Notes: generated by a model from the sequence alone, not told the origin. Positions 36,726 to 46,104 are shown, counted from the first letter of the stretch. The stretch is 52,354 bases of DNA from Bacteroidia bacterium (GCA_019695295.1 JAIBAH010000017.1:1-52354), one strand, 5' to 3'. Program-made: numbers and translations.

Positions 36726-37205
36726 TTACTTAGGCACGTTTACTTTAATCTGAGTGCCATTGGGTGTATTAATCTGAATATTGGATTTGGGTTCCTGAGG
36801 AGCCTGCTGCTGAATGATAACGGTTTGCTGTTGTTGAATTTTTTTAGGGGATGTAGAAGACCATTTTAAGGTATATTCTCCTTTTTTGTTTACGATTTCA
36901 TACACTACTGTCTCGGGATAATTGGTGTTGTTGTTTGGTCCTTTAATCTGTAGGATATTTTTTTTGATTGCCGGAATACTTGCGTCTTCAAAGGTAATCA
37001 ACGCCTTAACCCAATCTGTCTGAACATCAGTAGCAACAACGCTGGAGGCAGGTTCCTGATTAATTGGAACACCATTGAACATAACGCTGAATTTCAATCC
37101 ATCAGCCGAAAAGATGGTTACATCATGACCAATCTGAGACGTTTGTCCCATCATGAAAGCAGAAGAAAGAAAGAACAAACCAATAAATATGATTGTTTTT
37201 TTCAT
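36726..37205 (-). CDS. Small exported protein resembling the N-terminal domain of DUF4476 proteins
   Basis: The frame is open from 37268, but ATG 37205 gives a proper signal peptide (MKKTIIFIGLFFLSSAFMMG) and is chosen; the product is 159 aa. The mature protein starts VTIFSADGLKFSVMFNGVPIN and continues with VKALITFEDASIP, a pattern seen at the N-terminus of Bacteroidota DUF4476 proteins. The DUF4476 domain itself is absent. A Gln-rich stretch (QQQQTVIIQQQAP) links to a short tail ending KVNVPK. Function unknown. Confidence 0.75.
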   Translation of the reverse strand: MKKTIIFIGLFFLSSAFMMGQTSQIGHDVTIFSADGLKFSVMFNGVPINQEPASSVVATDVQTDWVKALITFEDASIPAIKKNILQIKGPNNNTNYPETVVYEIVNKKGEYTLKWSSTSPKKIQQQQTVIIQQQAPQEPKSNIQINTPNGTQIKVNVPK

Positions 37206-37373
37206 AATAAATAAAAAATTATATGGTGAAAAAATAATTAAACGTAAGTAAAGTGGACTACAAAGCACTTAATATAGCCTCCCTGAAAAGTCATTTTATC
37301 TAAAGAGGTTTTACCGTGACTGACATACTCCTAACATATAACCCGTATCATTCAAAAAGGTTTGTTCTGAATA

Positions 37374-38255
37374 TTACTGAACCATTAATACAAGCCAGGC
37401 TTTGGCTGTATTTCCTGCATCGAGCAATTCTTTTGCATACTGATGCAGGTGTTTTTCTCTTTCCTGCTGATTGCCTGCAAGGGCATTGATTACTCTTTCG
37501 TCGGTTTTTACGGTTTCGCATTCGGATTCGGAAGGCAGGGCTACAAAAGAAGCAAGTTGTGCGAGGTTGTTTCCGGTAAGGATTTGGCTCATTCTTATGG
37601 ATTCCGGCAGCGCACTGACCCCCATTCCGAGTATATTTACGGGTTGGGGAAGTTCAAAAATAGCGTCTCCGTTTGCGCGGCAATAGTAATGCCTTCCCAT
37701 TCTTGCCACTAAATCTGCTTTATAAGGGTCTATTCTGCCTTTTTCGTTTAAAATTTCTTCCTGAATATGGATTCTTACGACTTCACAGATGATGAGGTTA
37801 CCTGCCCCGCCTTTGGCTCCCAGCTTTATGATTTCTCTGACCTTACATTCCATCTGAACCGGGGATTCCTTTACCCGAAAAGGCTTTACCACCTCTGATT
37901 CTACTGGTGTCAGGCCGGCTTTTTCAAACTCACTTACACCGTAAGGGTATTCCACGCTTGCCAGCGACATTTGATAAACCATATTATAATTCACCATATT
38001 AATCACACATTCTCCGGTTTCTTCTACATTTTTGAGGGTGTCTTTGGTGGTATTTCCCTTTACTTTCCGGTTTGAGGAGAAAATCAGCAGCGGAGGATTG
38101 GAACTAAAAGCGTTAAAAAAACTATAGGGTGCCAGATTGGGGGTACCATCCGGGGAGATTGTGCTTACAAATGCGATGGGACGGGGAGAAACAGAGCCAA
38201 TCATATATTGGTGGAGGTCAGGTGTTTCTGTTTTGGAAGGATCAATAGTCAGCAT
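37374..38255 (-). CDS. Flavin reductase-like FMN-binding protein
   Basis: I start at ATG 38255 (293 aa), not 38312, because a promoter -7 box lies between the two candidate starts. The N-terminal two thirds is the flavin-reductase fold: YMIGSVSPRPIAFVSTIS, NLAPYSFFNAFSSNPP, STNRKVKGN-like SSNRKVKGN and TGECVINMVN. Members bind FMN and reduce flavin or act as flavoredoxins using NAD(P)H. The C-terminal 80 residues are helical and not part of the core. Physiological partner unknown. Confidence 0.9.
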   Translation of the reverse strand: MLTIDPSKTETPDLHQYMIGSVSPRPIAFVSTISPDGTPNLAPYSFFNAFSSNPPLLIFSSNRKVKGNTTKDTLKNVEETGECVINMVNYNMVYQMSLASVEYPYGVSEFEKAGLTPVESEVVKPFRVKESPVQMECKVREIIKLGAKGGAGNLIICEVVRIHIQEEILNEKGRIDPYKADLVARMGRHYYCRANGDAIFELPQPVNILGMGVSALPESIRMSQILTGNNLAQLASFVALPSESECETVKTDERVINALAGNQQEREKHLHQYAKELLDAGNTAKAWLVLMVQ

Positions 38256-38286
38256 AAAGAATGTATGATTATATTTTTTCGGAGTA

Positions 38287-38294
38287 CAAAGGTA
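38287..38294 (-). promoter_or_regulatory. -7 box of the flavin reductase-like gene
   Basis: TACCTTTG on the minus strand fits TAnnTTTG. It lies 32 bases before ATG 38255 but downstream of ATG 38312, which decides the start codon. No clean TTTG is seen 19 bases further up. Confidence 0.55.
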
Positions 38295-38331
38295 GTAACT
38301 TTTTCTGTTCACTAAATGAAAAATAAATTTA

Positions 38332-38361
38332 AAAAGCGGCCCTGTTTCCAGAACCGCTTTT
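38332..38361 (-). terminator. Terminator after the M43 metalloprotease gene
   Basis: On the minus strand AAAAGCGG and CCGCTTTT pair (38361-38354 with 38339-38332), followed by TTTAAATTT. It lies 24 bases beyond the stop at 38385. Confidence 0.75.
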
Positions 38362-38384
38362 CTTGAAAATATTCTTAAAACTGA

Positions 38385-41039
38385 TTATTTATGGATAAGC
38401 AGCTTATAGTTGGAAGATTTACCTCCGGAAGAAAGTCTTACAAAGTAAGCACCTTCTGAAAGATTGCTCATGTTCAGTTCTTTTTTCAGGTTGCCACTCA
38501 TTACGGAGTAGGATTCGCTGAAGATTTGTTTACCCTGAATATCGAAGAGGGAAAGTGCGATTTTATCCTCATTGGTATTGGAAACTTCCAGCGTGAAAGT
38601 ACCGCTATTTGGATTAGGATAGATTTTTACCTCTCCTTCGATTTCATCTTCTATCCCTACCGATGCTTCAATTACCTGAGAAGAGGTATTTGTACCACAG
38701 GCATTGGTAACAGTAAGGGTAACGGTATATCCACCACTTGCAGTGTAGGAATGCAATGGATTCATCTGAGTAGAGGTGCCACCATCTCCGAAGTTCCAGG
38801 TATAAGAGGTAGGACTTCCGGTAGAAGTACTGGAGAACTGATAGTTTCCGGAAGCACCGGTATAGGTAAAGGAAGAAACCGGAGCTGCATTTACTGTAAT
38901 CAGGTTGTTCTGAGTAGAGGTATTGCTTCCGCTTGCATTGGTTGCGGTAAGCGAAGCACTGAAAGTGCCTGTATTGGAATACGTTACAGTCGGATTCTGA
39001 GCAGTAGAAGAAGCCGGGCTACCACCGGTGAAAGTCCATAAATAAGAAGTAGGGTTACCGGTAGAAGTACTGGTGTAAGTTACGCTCTGACCTGTACAGA
39101 TAGCAGTAGGAGTAGCGGTAAAGGATGCTACCGGAGTACTGCCGGAAGAATTGGGGCAAAGAATTGGTAGGGCGTACAAGGACATATCCAAATCCCATCC
39201 TGTGCCAACTTCGGAGAAAGGATGCCAGGTATTATCACTCCATTGTTCCCACGCAGTACCTGGAGGAGGCGTATTAAGGTCGCGGTTTGAGATTAGGGCT
39301 ACGGTATCACCGGCTGCGTAAGCAAACTGAATTCCGAGGTAGAAAGGCCCTGTAATATTCACGGGAGTTGTAAAGTTTACAACCGTTTCGTTGCCTGCTG
39401 CTACGTCAGTTTCAATGGTTTGTAAAAGTACATTCTGTGTATAAAGCTGAGTACCGGGAGTGCCTGCATTGTCAGACCATACTTTAACCTGAATATTAGT
39501 AGTAGGGCTATTGGTTGCCCCTACACCGAAACCGAAAATTGCGCCTGATAATTGAACGGGAGCACCAACATAATTATAGAACTCCGCTTTTGCAATATCA
39601 CCATAATCGTTATGTCCGGCTACATAGCCCCATCCACCGGAATTATAAATTGCCAGTGTGTCATTTCCATCAATGTTGGAAAGTGTATCACAAGAACCGC
39701 CGCCTGAGCAGTTGATTACTGTAATGGAGCCGGTATGCGTATCAGTAGCAGTACCATTGGAAGCGATTAAAGTCGCAGTATAAGTACCGGCAGAACCGTA
39801 AGTTACCGTCGGATTCATGGCAGTAGAAGTAGCCGGTGTACCACCAGGGAAAGACCATGAGTAGGAAGTAGCTCCTGAACCGGTAAAGGTACACTGAACT
39901 GCCTGTCCGATACAGCCCGGATTCGGGGAGTAGCTGAAGTTGGCATTGGGGCCGCCGGAGGCCTGACATGCGTTGGAGGTAGTCAGGGAAGCACGGCGGG
40001 GAGATACTGACAATACGGTTTGCATTCTGGCTTTCTGGTTTGCAGTAAACAGATTCATACAAGCGTCATTGGTATAATCCATGTAGTTCATACTCATATC
40101 ACCGCTATTGCTGCAGCTGATGGTAGGGAAAGTAGGACAGCCATAGTTTTCGTCTGCCTGATTAGGGGTGTCCCCACAGTAATCTGAGCCGTTACAGCTT
40201 GTTCCGTCATCGCCCCAAATATGGATAAGGCCCAGCCAGTGACCAGCTTCGTGGGTAAGGGTTCTTCCTTTATTATAAGGAGGAGCCACATTACCGGTAT
40301 TTCCAAAAGCATTATAAAGAATAACCACTCCGTCTGTATTTGCAGCACCATTATTGGCGTTCATTCCTGTAAGACCGGAATTATTCGGGAACTGAGCATA
40401 TCCGAGCAGTCCGTTTCCAAGGTTACATACCCAGATATTGAAATACTTGGTAGGGTCCCAGGAAGTAGCGGGCTTAATGGTAGCGTCTATGTAATTCATG
40501 CTGTAAGGAGGGGCTGTAAATCCGGCTGTATTACGGTTTATACGGTCAATTCCAGGCTGTGCTAAAGGATTCCCGTTAGGGTCAACCACTGCAAGGCAGA
40601 ATTCAATTTCGCAATCTGCTGCTACTCCTGCAAAAGTGGCAGGAGTACTGGAAGCATCCGGATTGGTGCGGCGGTAGTCCTGATTCAATACTGTAATCTG
40701 GGAATTAATCTGAGCCTGAGAAATATTGGTACCGCTTCCCACTGCTTCTCCGTTATGGATTACGTGAACGATGGTAGGAATAGTAACCACCACATTGGTT
40801 TTCGCAGGATTGGCCTCTCTTTTGGCCACTTCCTGATTTAGCCATAACTGAAAGTCTTCCAGAGAGCCTAAATCAGGATATTTTTCACGTAGTTTTGCAT
40901 CTGCTTCCATGGTCGAACAACGCTCACGATGCACTGCTTCACCCCCTTTTGTGTAAGTTTTCTTTTCTACCTGTGCCTTTTGTGCAAGAGACGGCAAAAA
41001 TGCGAAAAGAACAAATGTTAATAATGTAAACCTTTTCAT
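38385..41039 (-). CDS. Secreted M43 (pappalysin-like) zinc metalloprotease with PKD domains and T9SS sorting domain
   Basis: The 884-aa protein has a signal peptide (TLLTFVLFAFLPSLAQ) and a propeptide-like region to about 80. The catalytic domain carries HEAGHWLGLIH (H263, E264, H267, H273) and a Met-turn SMNYMDY, the M43 zinc signature. Three PKD domains follow, with a jelly-roll-like domain between the first and second. The PKD units show YSWSFPGGTPATST, YLWTFTGGSPASST and YTWNFGDGGTST. The C-terminus is a sorting domain (IYPNPNSGTFTLEV, LSEGAYFVRLSS, ending YKLLIHK). Its products would be released or anchored extracellular proteases. Confidence 0.95.
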   Translation of the reverse strand: MKRFTLLTFVLFAFLPSLAQKAQVEKKTYTKGGEAVHRERCSTMEADAKLREKYPDLGSLEDFQLWLNQEVAKREANPAKTNVVVTIPTIVHVIHNGEAVGSGTNISQAQINSQITVLNQDYRRTNPDASSTPATFAGVAADCEIEFCLAVVDPNGNPLAQPGIDRINRNTAGFTAPPYSMNYIDATIKPATSWDPTKYFNIWVCNLGNGLLGYAQFPNNSGLTGMNANNGAANTDGVVILYNAFGNTGNVAPPYNKGRTLTHEAGHWLGLIHIWGDDGTSCNGSDYCGDTPNQADENYGCPTFPTISCSNSGDMSMNYMDYTNDACMNLFTANQKARMQTVLSVSPRRASLTTSNACQASGGPNANFSYSPNPGCIGQAVQCTFTGSGATSYSWSFPGGTPATSTAMNPTVTYGSAGTYTATLIASNGTATDTHTGSITVINCSGGGSCDTLSNIDGNDTLAIYNSGGWGYVAGHNDYGDIAKAEFYNYVGAPVQLSGAIFGFGVGATNSPTTNIQVKVWSDNAGTPGTQLYTQNVLLQTIETDVAAGNETVVNFTTPVNITGPFYLGIQFAYAAGDTVALISNRDLNTPPPGTAWEQWSDNTWHPFSEVGTGWDLDMSLYALPILCPNSSGSTPVASFTATPTAICTGQSVTYTSTSTGNPTSYLWTFTGGSPASSTAQNPTVTYSNTGTFSASLTATNASGSNTSTQNNLITVNAAPVSSFTYTGASGNYQFSSTSTGSPTSYTWNFGDGGTSTQMNPLHSYTASGGYTVTLTVTNACGTNTSSQVIEASVGIEDEIEGEVKIYPNPNSGTFTLEVSNTNEDKIALSLFDIQGKQIFSESYSVMSGNLKKELNMSNLSEGAYFVRLSSGGKSSNYKLLIHK

Positions 41040-41485
41040 GTAAAAGATGATTTAATATAAAAAAATAGAATAAAAATGTTTAAGTCATTCAGGATAATTC
41101 AGTAATGCAAATTCATCATAAATCACTAAACTGTAAATTTTTCCCAAATTTATGGCTTTTTATGTAAACCAGCAGACTTTTTTTTCATTAACGTTAATTT
41201 TTCAAAAAAGATTGCCGCAAAGTCTGAACTTTTGAACTTTAATCTTAAACAGCGGAAATACAGAATGGAAAGATATTTCGTGGAGAAATAAATTATGGAG
41301 AAACAGATAGCAATCTTTCTCAGTTGCCGGGGTCAAATAAAAAATCTCATTCGAGGCACATAAAGATACTCACCCAACGATTCATGTTTTTTTTCGATTT
41401 CTGAATCAGGTCCGGTTGTCCGCACTGAAAAAAGCGAATTAAATGCACTCAAAAATTCATTATTAAATATTTGTAATCTCAGTAT
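41040..41485. other. Intergenic region with the M43 protease promoter
   Basis: On the minus strand TAAATTTG (41152-41145) is a full -7 box, with a one-mismatch -33 box TCTG (41176-41173) at spacer 20. The leader is about 100 bases. The rest is AT-rich; only a 22-codon ORF was seen near 41294, and no RNA gene. Confidence 0.55.
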
Positions 41486-41761
41486 TTACCCCCTTCTGGA
41501 AGCCCTTGCGGAGCCTCCTCCCAGAATACCGGCACCCAATACAAAGCCGAAGTTGTACCACCCTCCGTTATTATTGACTTCATACATGGAAATATTATCC
41601 ATAAAAAGGGATAATATAAAAGTTACCGGGCTGATAAATCCATGCCAAAGGCCATTTAAAAAGCCGGCTGTTTCACCCGTTACACACGCACTCAGGTTGT
41701 CAGGCGTAGCGGTACAGCCGCTGAGTAAAAAAAAGCAAAATACTACGATTAAAATTCTCAT
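41486..41761 (-). CDS. Small lipoprotein with a conserved 'WHGFISP' membrane segment
   Basis: The 91-aa protein has a lipobox LLSGC (C16) and then FLNGLWHGFISPVTFILSLF, MYEVNNNGGWYNFGFVLG and a Gly/Arg-rich end. I recall this short family in several phyla as 'hypothetical protein'. The hydrophobic stretch may reinsert in the membrane. No function is known to me. The 137-base gap to the zinc-finger gene shows no terminator. Confidence 0.7.
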   Translation of the reverse strand: MRILIVVFCFFLLSGCTATPDNLSACVTGETAGFLNGLWHGFISPVTFILSLFMDNISMYEVNNNGGWYNFGFVLGAGILGGGSARASRRG

Positions 41762-41898
41762 GATACTTAATTATTTAGCGGTAAATTGTAAAAAAAATTT
41801 CCGAAGGTTAATACGATTGTAATTTTATGCTACAAATATAATAAATATTCCGAAAGAAAAATTCTTCTGTGATAAATACTGAGGATCCGGCTAAAAAA

Positions 41899-42978
41899 CT
41901 ATCTTTTTTTCACCGGGTTTTCGATTTCGATAAATTCGCCTGTAGTCCAGCGTTCTTTGGCGGGGATTTTTTGTCCGGGTTTGAGCTTATTCCAGTATGA
42001 AAAAGGAATTTCGAGTGTATGTTTTCCGCCTTTACGGTCTGAAACTGTAATTTTGTATTTTTCCTTTTTGTTTCCTTCCCTCCACTCCCGGGATGAAAGA
42101 TAGGCTGACTGAGGCCAGGAAGGAGATTGATTCTGAGCAGAGGATTTTATGCTTTCCTTTCTGACCCACTCATAGATTTCATAATAATAGCGGTTTGCAT
42201 AAACGGGTACATCTCTGTAAATGCTTTCCTGATATCTTTCTGTTTTGTTTTCATACACGGTTTCGGTGCAGTAACGGTCTTCAAAATATCCATTCCCCCT
42301 GTCTGTTTTTCCGCATACATACCGCCGGGTTCCTGAGGGGACTCTTACCGTCCGGGTTCTCGTTTCGTAGTGGTCAAACACTTTATCATAATGATGAATC
42401 TCGCGGGAGGTGCGTACATTAAAGGCAGAAGGGGGTAAACTCCAGCCGTCTTTCCGAACTGCTTCATTGTGCTCAAGCTCTGTTTCCCTGTACCATTCAA
42501 ATCCTGAAACGGTAACCTGAGCAGGGGTTTTGAGGGAATAAACACCCCATACAAGTAAAAAAGTAAGGGGGATAAAAATCCACAGGGGGAATTTTCTTTT
42601 CTGATTCAGCCTGGCGTGCGCCAATTCGTTTTCGTTGAGTTCCCTGACGATTTTGCCATCCACCGGCACTTCTTCTTCATTATATTCCCTGACTTCCAGA
42701 CTGCTGTCCTGACTCAGTTCGTCTCTATCATTTCCGCAGGATTTGCAGGAAACATCTTCCGCCCGGTTGTGAGAGTGGCAATGCCCGCATATCCAGTTTA
42801 CACCGGCTTTTGCCGCACGGATTTTTTCGATATCGGCGATACTGACAGCATTTTCCGGAAGATAAAACCGGACATTCCGGGGTCTTGAGGCACCGCACCC
42901 GGTACATTTCAGATCCGGGCCATTGTTTCCGGTTAACCCGCAAACCGGACAATCCCATTTCGCTACATAAACAGCCAT
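41899..42978 (-). CDS. Membrane protein with two RanBP2-type zinc fingers
   Basis: The 359-aa protein has two N-terminal zinc fingers with W-x-C-x2-C...C-x2-C spacing. Finger one uses C10, C13, C25, C28. Finger two uses C64, C67, C78, C81 and fits W-x-C-x2-C-x3-N-x6-C-x2-C exactly, the RanBP2 pattern. One transmembrane helix (about 130-149) follows, then a Tyr/Arg-rich region of about 200 residues with four Cys-free beta-like repeats and two Cys (YVCGK, RYCTETV). RanBP2 fingers bind single-stranded RNA or ubiquitin in eukaryotes; the bacterial role is unknown. The fingers would face the cytoplasm if the N-terminus is inside. Confidence 0.8.
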   Translation of the reverse strand: MAVYVAKWDCPVCGLTGNNGPDLKCTGCGASRPRNVRFYLPENAVSIADIEKIRAAKAGVNWICGHCHSHNRAEDVSCKSCGNDRDELSQDSSLEVREYNEEEVPVDGKIVRELNENELAHARLNQKRKFPLWIFIPLTFLLVWGVYSLKTPAQVTVSGFEWYRETELEHNEAVRKDGWSLPPSAFNVRTSREIHHYDKVFDHYETRTRTVRVPSGTRRYVCGKTDRGNGYFEDRYCTETVYENKTERYQESIYRDVPVYANRYYYEIYEWVRKESIKSSAQNQSPSWPQSAYLSSREWREGNKKEKYKITVSDRKGGKHTLEIPFSYWNKLKPGQKIPAKERWTTGEFIEIENPVKKR

Positions 42979-43238
42979 AGTTTATCTTTTTGGTACAAAA
43001 TGAATGAAATCATGGTGGATGGATTTGAAAATATTTTTCCGCAATGAAGAATGGAACTTGCTTCTCCAAAATCTCTGAATGCGAAGCAGAATATTATACG
43101 GAATACTTTGCCAAAAGATTTAAATCAAAATAAAAAAATAAAAGTATGGAATTTCAGGAATTACTCATTATTTTTATCCCGAAAACCTGTAACGGTTTCA
43201 TTTCTGATTATTTTTCATCCCTTTTAATACTGAATTTT

Positions 43239-44795
43239 ATGTCAAATCAATGGATTGTTTTCCTTTTTTTCTGGACTGTGGTTTATTGTGTGAATGCTCA
43301 GAATAATGTCGGAATAGGAACGATGACTCCCAACCCGCGGGCATTGATGGACCTGACGGCATCGGACAAAGGCCTGCTGATTCCAAGGCTTACCCCTGCT
43401 CAGCGGCTAAGCGTACCGGTCACCAGTGCGGAAAACGGGCTGCTGGTATATGATGTAGGAGACTCCTCCTTTTATTACTGGAATATGAGTCAGTGGGTAC
43501 GTTTTCCGCTGCCCTCTTATAATTATACTCTGGGATATAATAATGCCTCTCAACTACTTTCTCTTACCGATGGAGGAGGGACACTAACCGTTCCGCTGAA
43601 TATGTTTAATTCCACCCTGGTTTTTAACCCGGCAACTCAGTCTCTTTCGGTTACGGATGCGGGTGGCACCCTGACTACTCCTCTGAGTGTATATAATTCC
43701 TCCCTGACATTTAACAATACCAGTCAAACCCTTTCTGTTGCAGATGCGGGAGGGTTACTGAGCGTTTCTCTTTCGTCCCTAACCAATAATGCGCTGGTCT
43801 TTGACTCCCTGACCAATCAGCTCACGCTTACTGACGGGGGAGGCTCTCTGACTACGACTCTGAATATTAATACGGATGATTTTGACTGGACCCGGAATAC
43901 CGCAAACGGTACGATGCATCCTTCTACCCTTACAGACCGGATTGGTCTGGGTACTACTACTACAAACCCCTCTGCACTGCTGGAGCTTCAGTCCGGAACT
44001 CAGGGGTTTCTTACTTCCCGGATGACTACTGTACAACGACTCGCTATTGCAGCTCCGCCTTCGGGGCTGGAGGTATTTGATACGGATGCCGGTGTGAAGA
44101 TGTATTATAATGGTGTCCGGTGGCTGGAAATTGGGGCTGTGCCGATAGGATCTGTACAAGCCTGGCACAAGTCAGCAGCAGGAACACCGGTTTTACCCTG
44201 GGGCTGGGTGGAGTGCAACGGACAATTGATTGCAGACGCTGAGTCACCCTATAATGGAACGAATGCTCCCGACCTGAATCCCGGTTCCCGGTTTCTTAGG
44301 GGGAGTTCGGTAAGTGGTACTTATCAGGCAGAGGATTTTGCGGGGCATACTCATACCGGAACAACTGCTGTGGACGGAAATCATACCCATGATATTGACC
44401 CTCCCGCTACTACTACTTCTGCATCGGGAGTACATAGTCATACGGGCACAACCGGAAATGTAAACAGTGGAAATAATGGGGTATGGATTCCTTATGATGA
44501 CAATACTTCGGACAACTGTGAGGGGGACTGGACAGATGATAATGCGTCTCAGTGTGGCAGCGGATGGAACGGGAAAAACACTTCCGGAAATTTTCTGGGG
44601 CGAATAGATGGCCCCTGTCTGAATCACTCTCACAGCATTCCGGCAGATGGAAATCATGATCATACTCTCGATACCGGGCTGTTTCAAAGTGGTAGTAACG
44701 GGAGTCATACCCATTCTTTTACCTCAGATGTTTCCGGTGGTACAGAAACCCGCCCTGTGAATATGAGTGTGGTATGGATTTTCAGGGTTAAGTGA
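43239..44795 (+). CDS. Exported phage tail-collar-like protein with four tandem repeats
   Basis: The frame is open from 43146, but ATG 43239 gives a signal peptide (WIVFLFFWTVVYCVNAQ) and 518 aa. A Bacteroidota 'NNVGIGTMTPNP' opening (as in tail-fibre-like proteins) leads to four repeats of about 29 residues. The C-terminal 215 residues are a tail-collar fold: PIGSVQAWHK, GWVECNGQ, PDLNPGSRFLRGS, several HTH/HSH clusters (HTHTG, HTHDI, HSHTG, HDHTL, HTHSF) and the hallmark ending RPVNMSVVWIFRVK. Collar folds come from phage tails and contractile machines; the signal peptide here indicates export, so it may be a domesticated surface adhesin. Confidence 0.85.
   Translation: MSNQWIVFLFFWTVVYCVNAQNNVGIGTMTPNPRALMDLTASDKGLLIPRLTPAQRLSVPVTSAENGLLVYDVGDSSFYYWNMSQWVRFPLPSYNYTLGYNNASQLLSLTDGGGTLTVPLNMFNSTLVFNPATQSLSVTDAGGTLTTPLSVYNSSLTFNNTSQTLSVADAGGLLSVSLSSLTNNALVFDSLTNQLTLTDGGGSLTTTLNINTDDFDWTRNTANGTMHPSTLTDRIGLGTTTTNPSALLELQSGTQGFLTSRMTTVQRLAIAAPPSGLEVFDTDAGVKMYYNGVRWLEIGAVPIGSVQAWHKSAAGTPVLPWGWVECNGQLIADAESPYNGTNAPDLNPGSRFLRGSSVSGTYQAEDFAGHTHTGTTAVDGNHTHDIDPPATTTSASGVHSHTGTTGNVNSGNNGVWIPYDDNTSDNCEGDWTDDNASQCGSGWNGKNTSGNFLGRIDGPCLNHSHSIPADGNHDHTLDTGLFQSGSNGSHTHSFTSDVSGGTETRPVNMSVVWIFRVK
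43521..43869 (+). repeat. Four tandem 29-residue repeats in the tail-collar protein
   Basis: Units share the pattern L-x-x-x-x-x-S/T-x-x-L-S/T-(L/V)-(T/A)-D-(G/A)-G-G-x-L-(T/S) and recur about every 87 bases. The D-(G/A)-GG core is conserved in all four. They probably build a rod. Confidence 0.85.
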
Positions 44796-44941
44796 AGGCT
44801 CTCAGGAGGGTTGTTTCTACAACATGGAAACCCAAGTGACAGAACCTGCATCTTTACACCCATGATAATTTTCGATAATATTTTTCGGTTTTCCTTAGCT
44901 ATTTGTTGGCCCCACTCCAATTATTGAAATAAGAAATCGTT

Positions 44942-45550
44942 TTATGCAGCAATCATAATCCGCTGAAGGATTGCTTTGACGGGGGTTTTGGAGGTTACAA
45001 CAATATTATGTGGTACATGCAAAGGAATCTCCAGATAATCTCCGGGGGCAAGATGAATTACGTCATCCCCTACATAACAGGTGCAGGTTCCTTCAAGAAT
45101 CATAAAACTTTCATACATATCGTCATGGCTTTCTTCCGGAAGAACTTCTTTCAGAAAAGCGACGAGCATAATGGTATTTCCTTCTTCTGTGAGTGGATGT
45201 AAATACAACCCTTCGTATTCGTCGGGAGCGTGTACCTCCTTCAAAGCGGTTGCCCACAATTTAGGGTCAGAATACCTGGAGATTTGAGGAGGAGATTGCA
45301 GGTCTATATTTTTTTCCTGCTCTAAATTATCCAAAACCGAGAATAACTTCTCTTTTACATTTGACTTCGGCTTTACAGAATAAGATCCGGCAAAAACCTC
45401 CAAAGCGGTTTCAGTTTCTTCCAAAGCGGCCTGAAGTTCAGGATACTCCTTACAATACCGAAGAAAATCAACGGTTTCTGTATCCGATAAAAGTCCAAGA
45501 CAAAAATCCTCAATCACGCCTGATTCTATGTATTTATCAATATCTAACAT
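44942..45550 (-). CDS. Soluble anti-sigma factor with cupin domain (ChrR-like)
   Basis: The 202-aa protein has an N-terminal anti-sigma-type helical domain (DIDKYIESGVIEDFCLGLLS, EYPELQAALEETETALE) like the RskA-type anti-sigma of Bacteroidota. It lacks the HxxxCxxC zinc ligands of RsrA/ChrR. The C-terminal half is a cupin: ESHDDMYESFMILEGTCTCYVG and PGDYLEIPLHVPHNI, with His/Asp/Glu ligands. There is no membrane segment. In ChrR the cupin senses singlet oxygen and organic peroxides; the trigger here is not established. It starts 2 bases after the sigma factor stop. Confidence 0.85.
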   Translation of the reverse strand: MLDIDKYIESGVIEDFCLGLLSDTETVDFLRYCKEYPELQAALEETETALEVFAGSYSVKPKSNVKEKLFSVLDNLEQEKNIDLQSPPQISRYSDPKLWATALKEVHAPDEYEGLYLHPLTEEGNTIMLVAFLKEVLPEESHDDMYESFMILEGTCTCYVGDDVIHLAPGDYLEIPLHVPHNIVVTSKTPVKAILQRIMIAA

Positions 45551-45552
45551 AC

Positions 45553-46104
45553 TTACATTACTTTCTTTAATTCTCTGATTCCAATTCTTATTCTACTTTT
45601 TAGCGTTCCCAGCGGAATTTTCAGTTCTTCGGCTGCCTCTGAATGAGAAAAACCCAGGAAATAAACAACATGAATTGCCTCCTGGTATTCAAAATTTAAG
45701 GTTTGCACTTTTTCCTTAATTCCGATGTACGTTACATCAAAGGTATCGTGATGTACTTTTTCAATATGCGTATAATTTTCCATGGGTTGACCGGCCAACA
45801 TTTGTTTAAACATTTTGGAACGAGTAAAATCAATCGCAGTATTCCGTGCCAAATTGAGAAGCCAGGTAAAAAGCCTGCCTTTCTCCGTATTATAAGAATT
45901 GATATTTTTCCAGATTTTAATAAAAGTATCCTGTAAGATATTTTCTGCGAAATCTTCTCTTTTTACAATTTTCAGAATGATACCATACAAAACACCACTA
46001 TATTTATCATACAACTTTTCAAAAGCAACTTTATCATGGCTTTGCAGTAATCTGACAAAGTCAAGTTCATCTTTTTTTGGGAAGTCATTCGTTTCAGCAC
46101 TCAT
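45553..46104 (-). CDS. ECF-type RNA polymerase sigma factor
   Basis: The 183-aa sigma-70 family protein has region 2 (VLYGIILKIVKREDFAENILQDTFIKIWKN) in two stretches of the usual pattern, a long loop, and a region 4 HTH (LGFSHSEAAEELKIPLGTLK, RIRIGIRELK). It would direct RNA polymerase to promoters under control of the adjacent cupin anti-sigma, which follows after 2 bases. Regulon and promoter motif cannot be told from this window. Confidence 0.93.
   Translation of the reverse strand: MSAETNDFPKKDELDFVRLLQSHDKVAFEKLYDKYSGVLYGIILKIVKREDFAENILQDTFIKIWKNINSYNTEKGRLFTWLLNLARNTAIDFTRSKMFKQMLAGQPMENYTHIEKVHHDTFDVTYIGIKEKVQTLNFEYQEAIHVVYFLGFSHSEAAEELKIPLGTLKSRIRIGIRELKKVM

Noticed and set aside
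37206-37268. Upstream start of the small exported protein
   Set aside because: The first 21 residues precede a normal signal peptide that begins at ATG 37205.
38256-38312. Upstream start of the flavin reductase-like protein
   Set aside because: A full -7 promoter box lies between 38255 and 38312, and the residues before ATG 38255 do not resemble the family.
43146-43238. Upstream start of the tail-collar protein
   Set aside because: The extra 31 residues would place a second hydrophobic stretch before a standard signal peptide starting at 43239.
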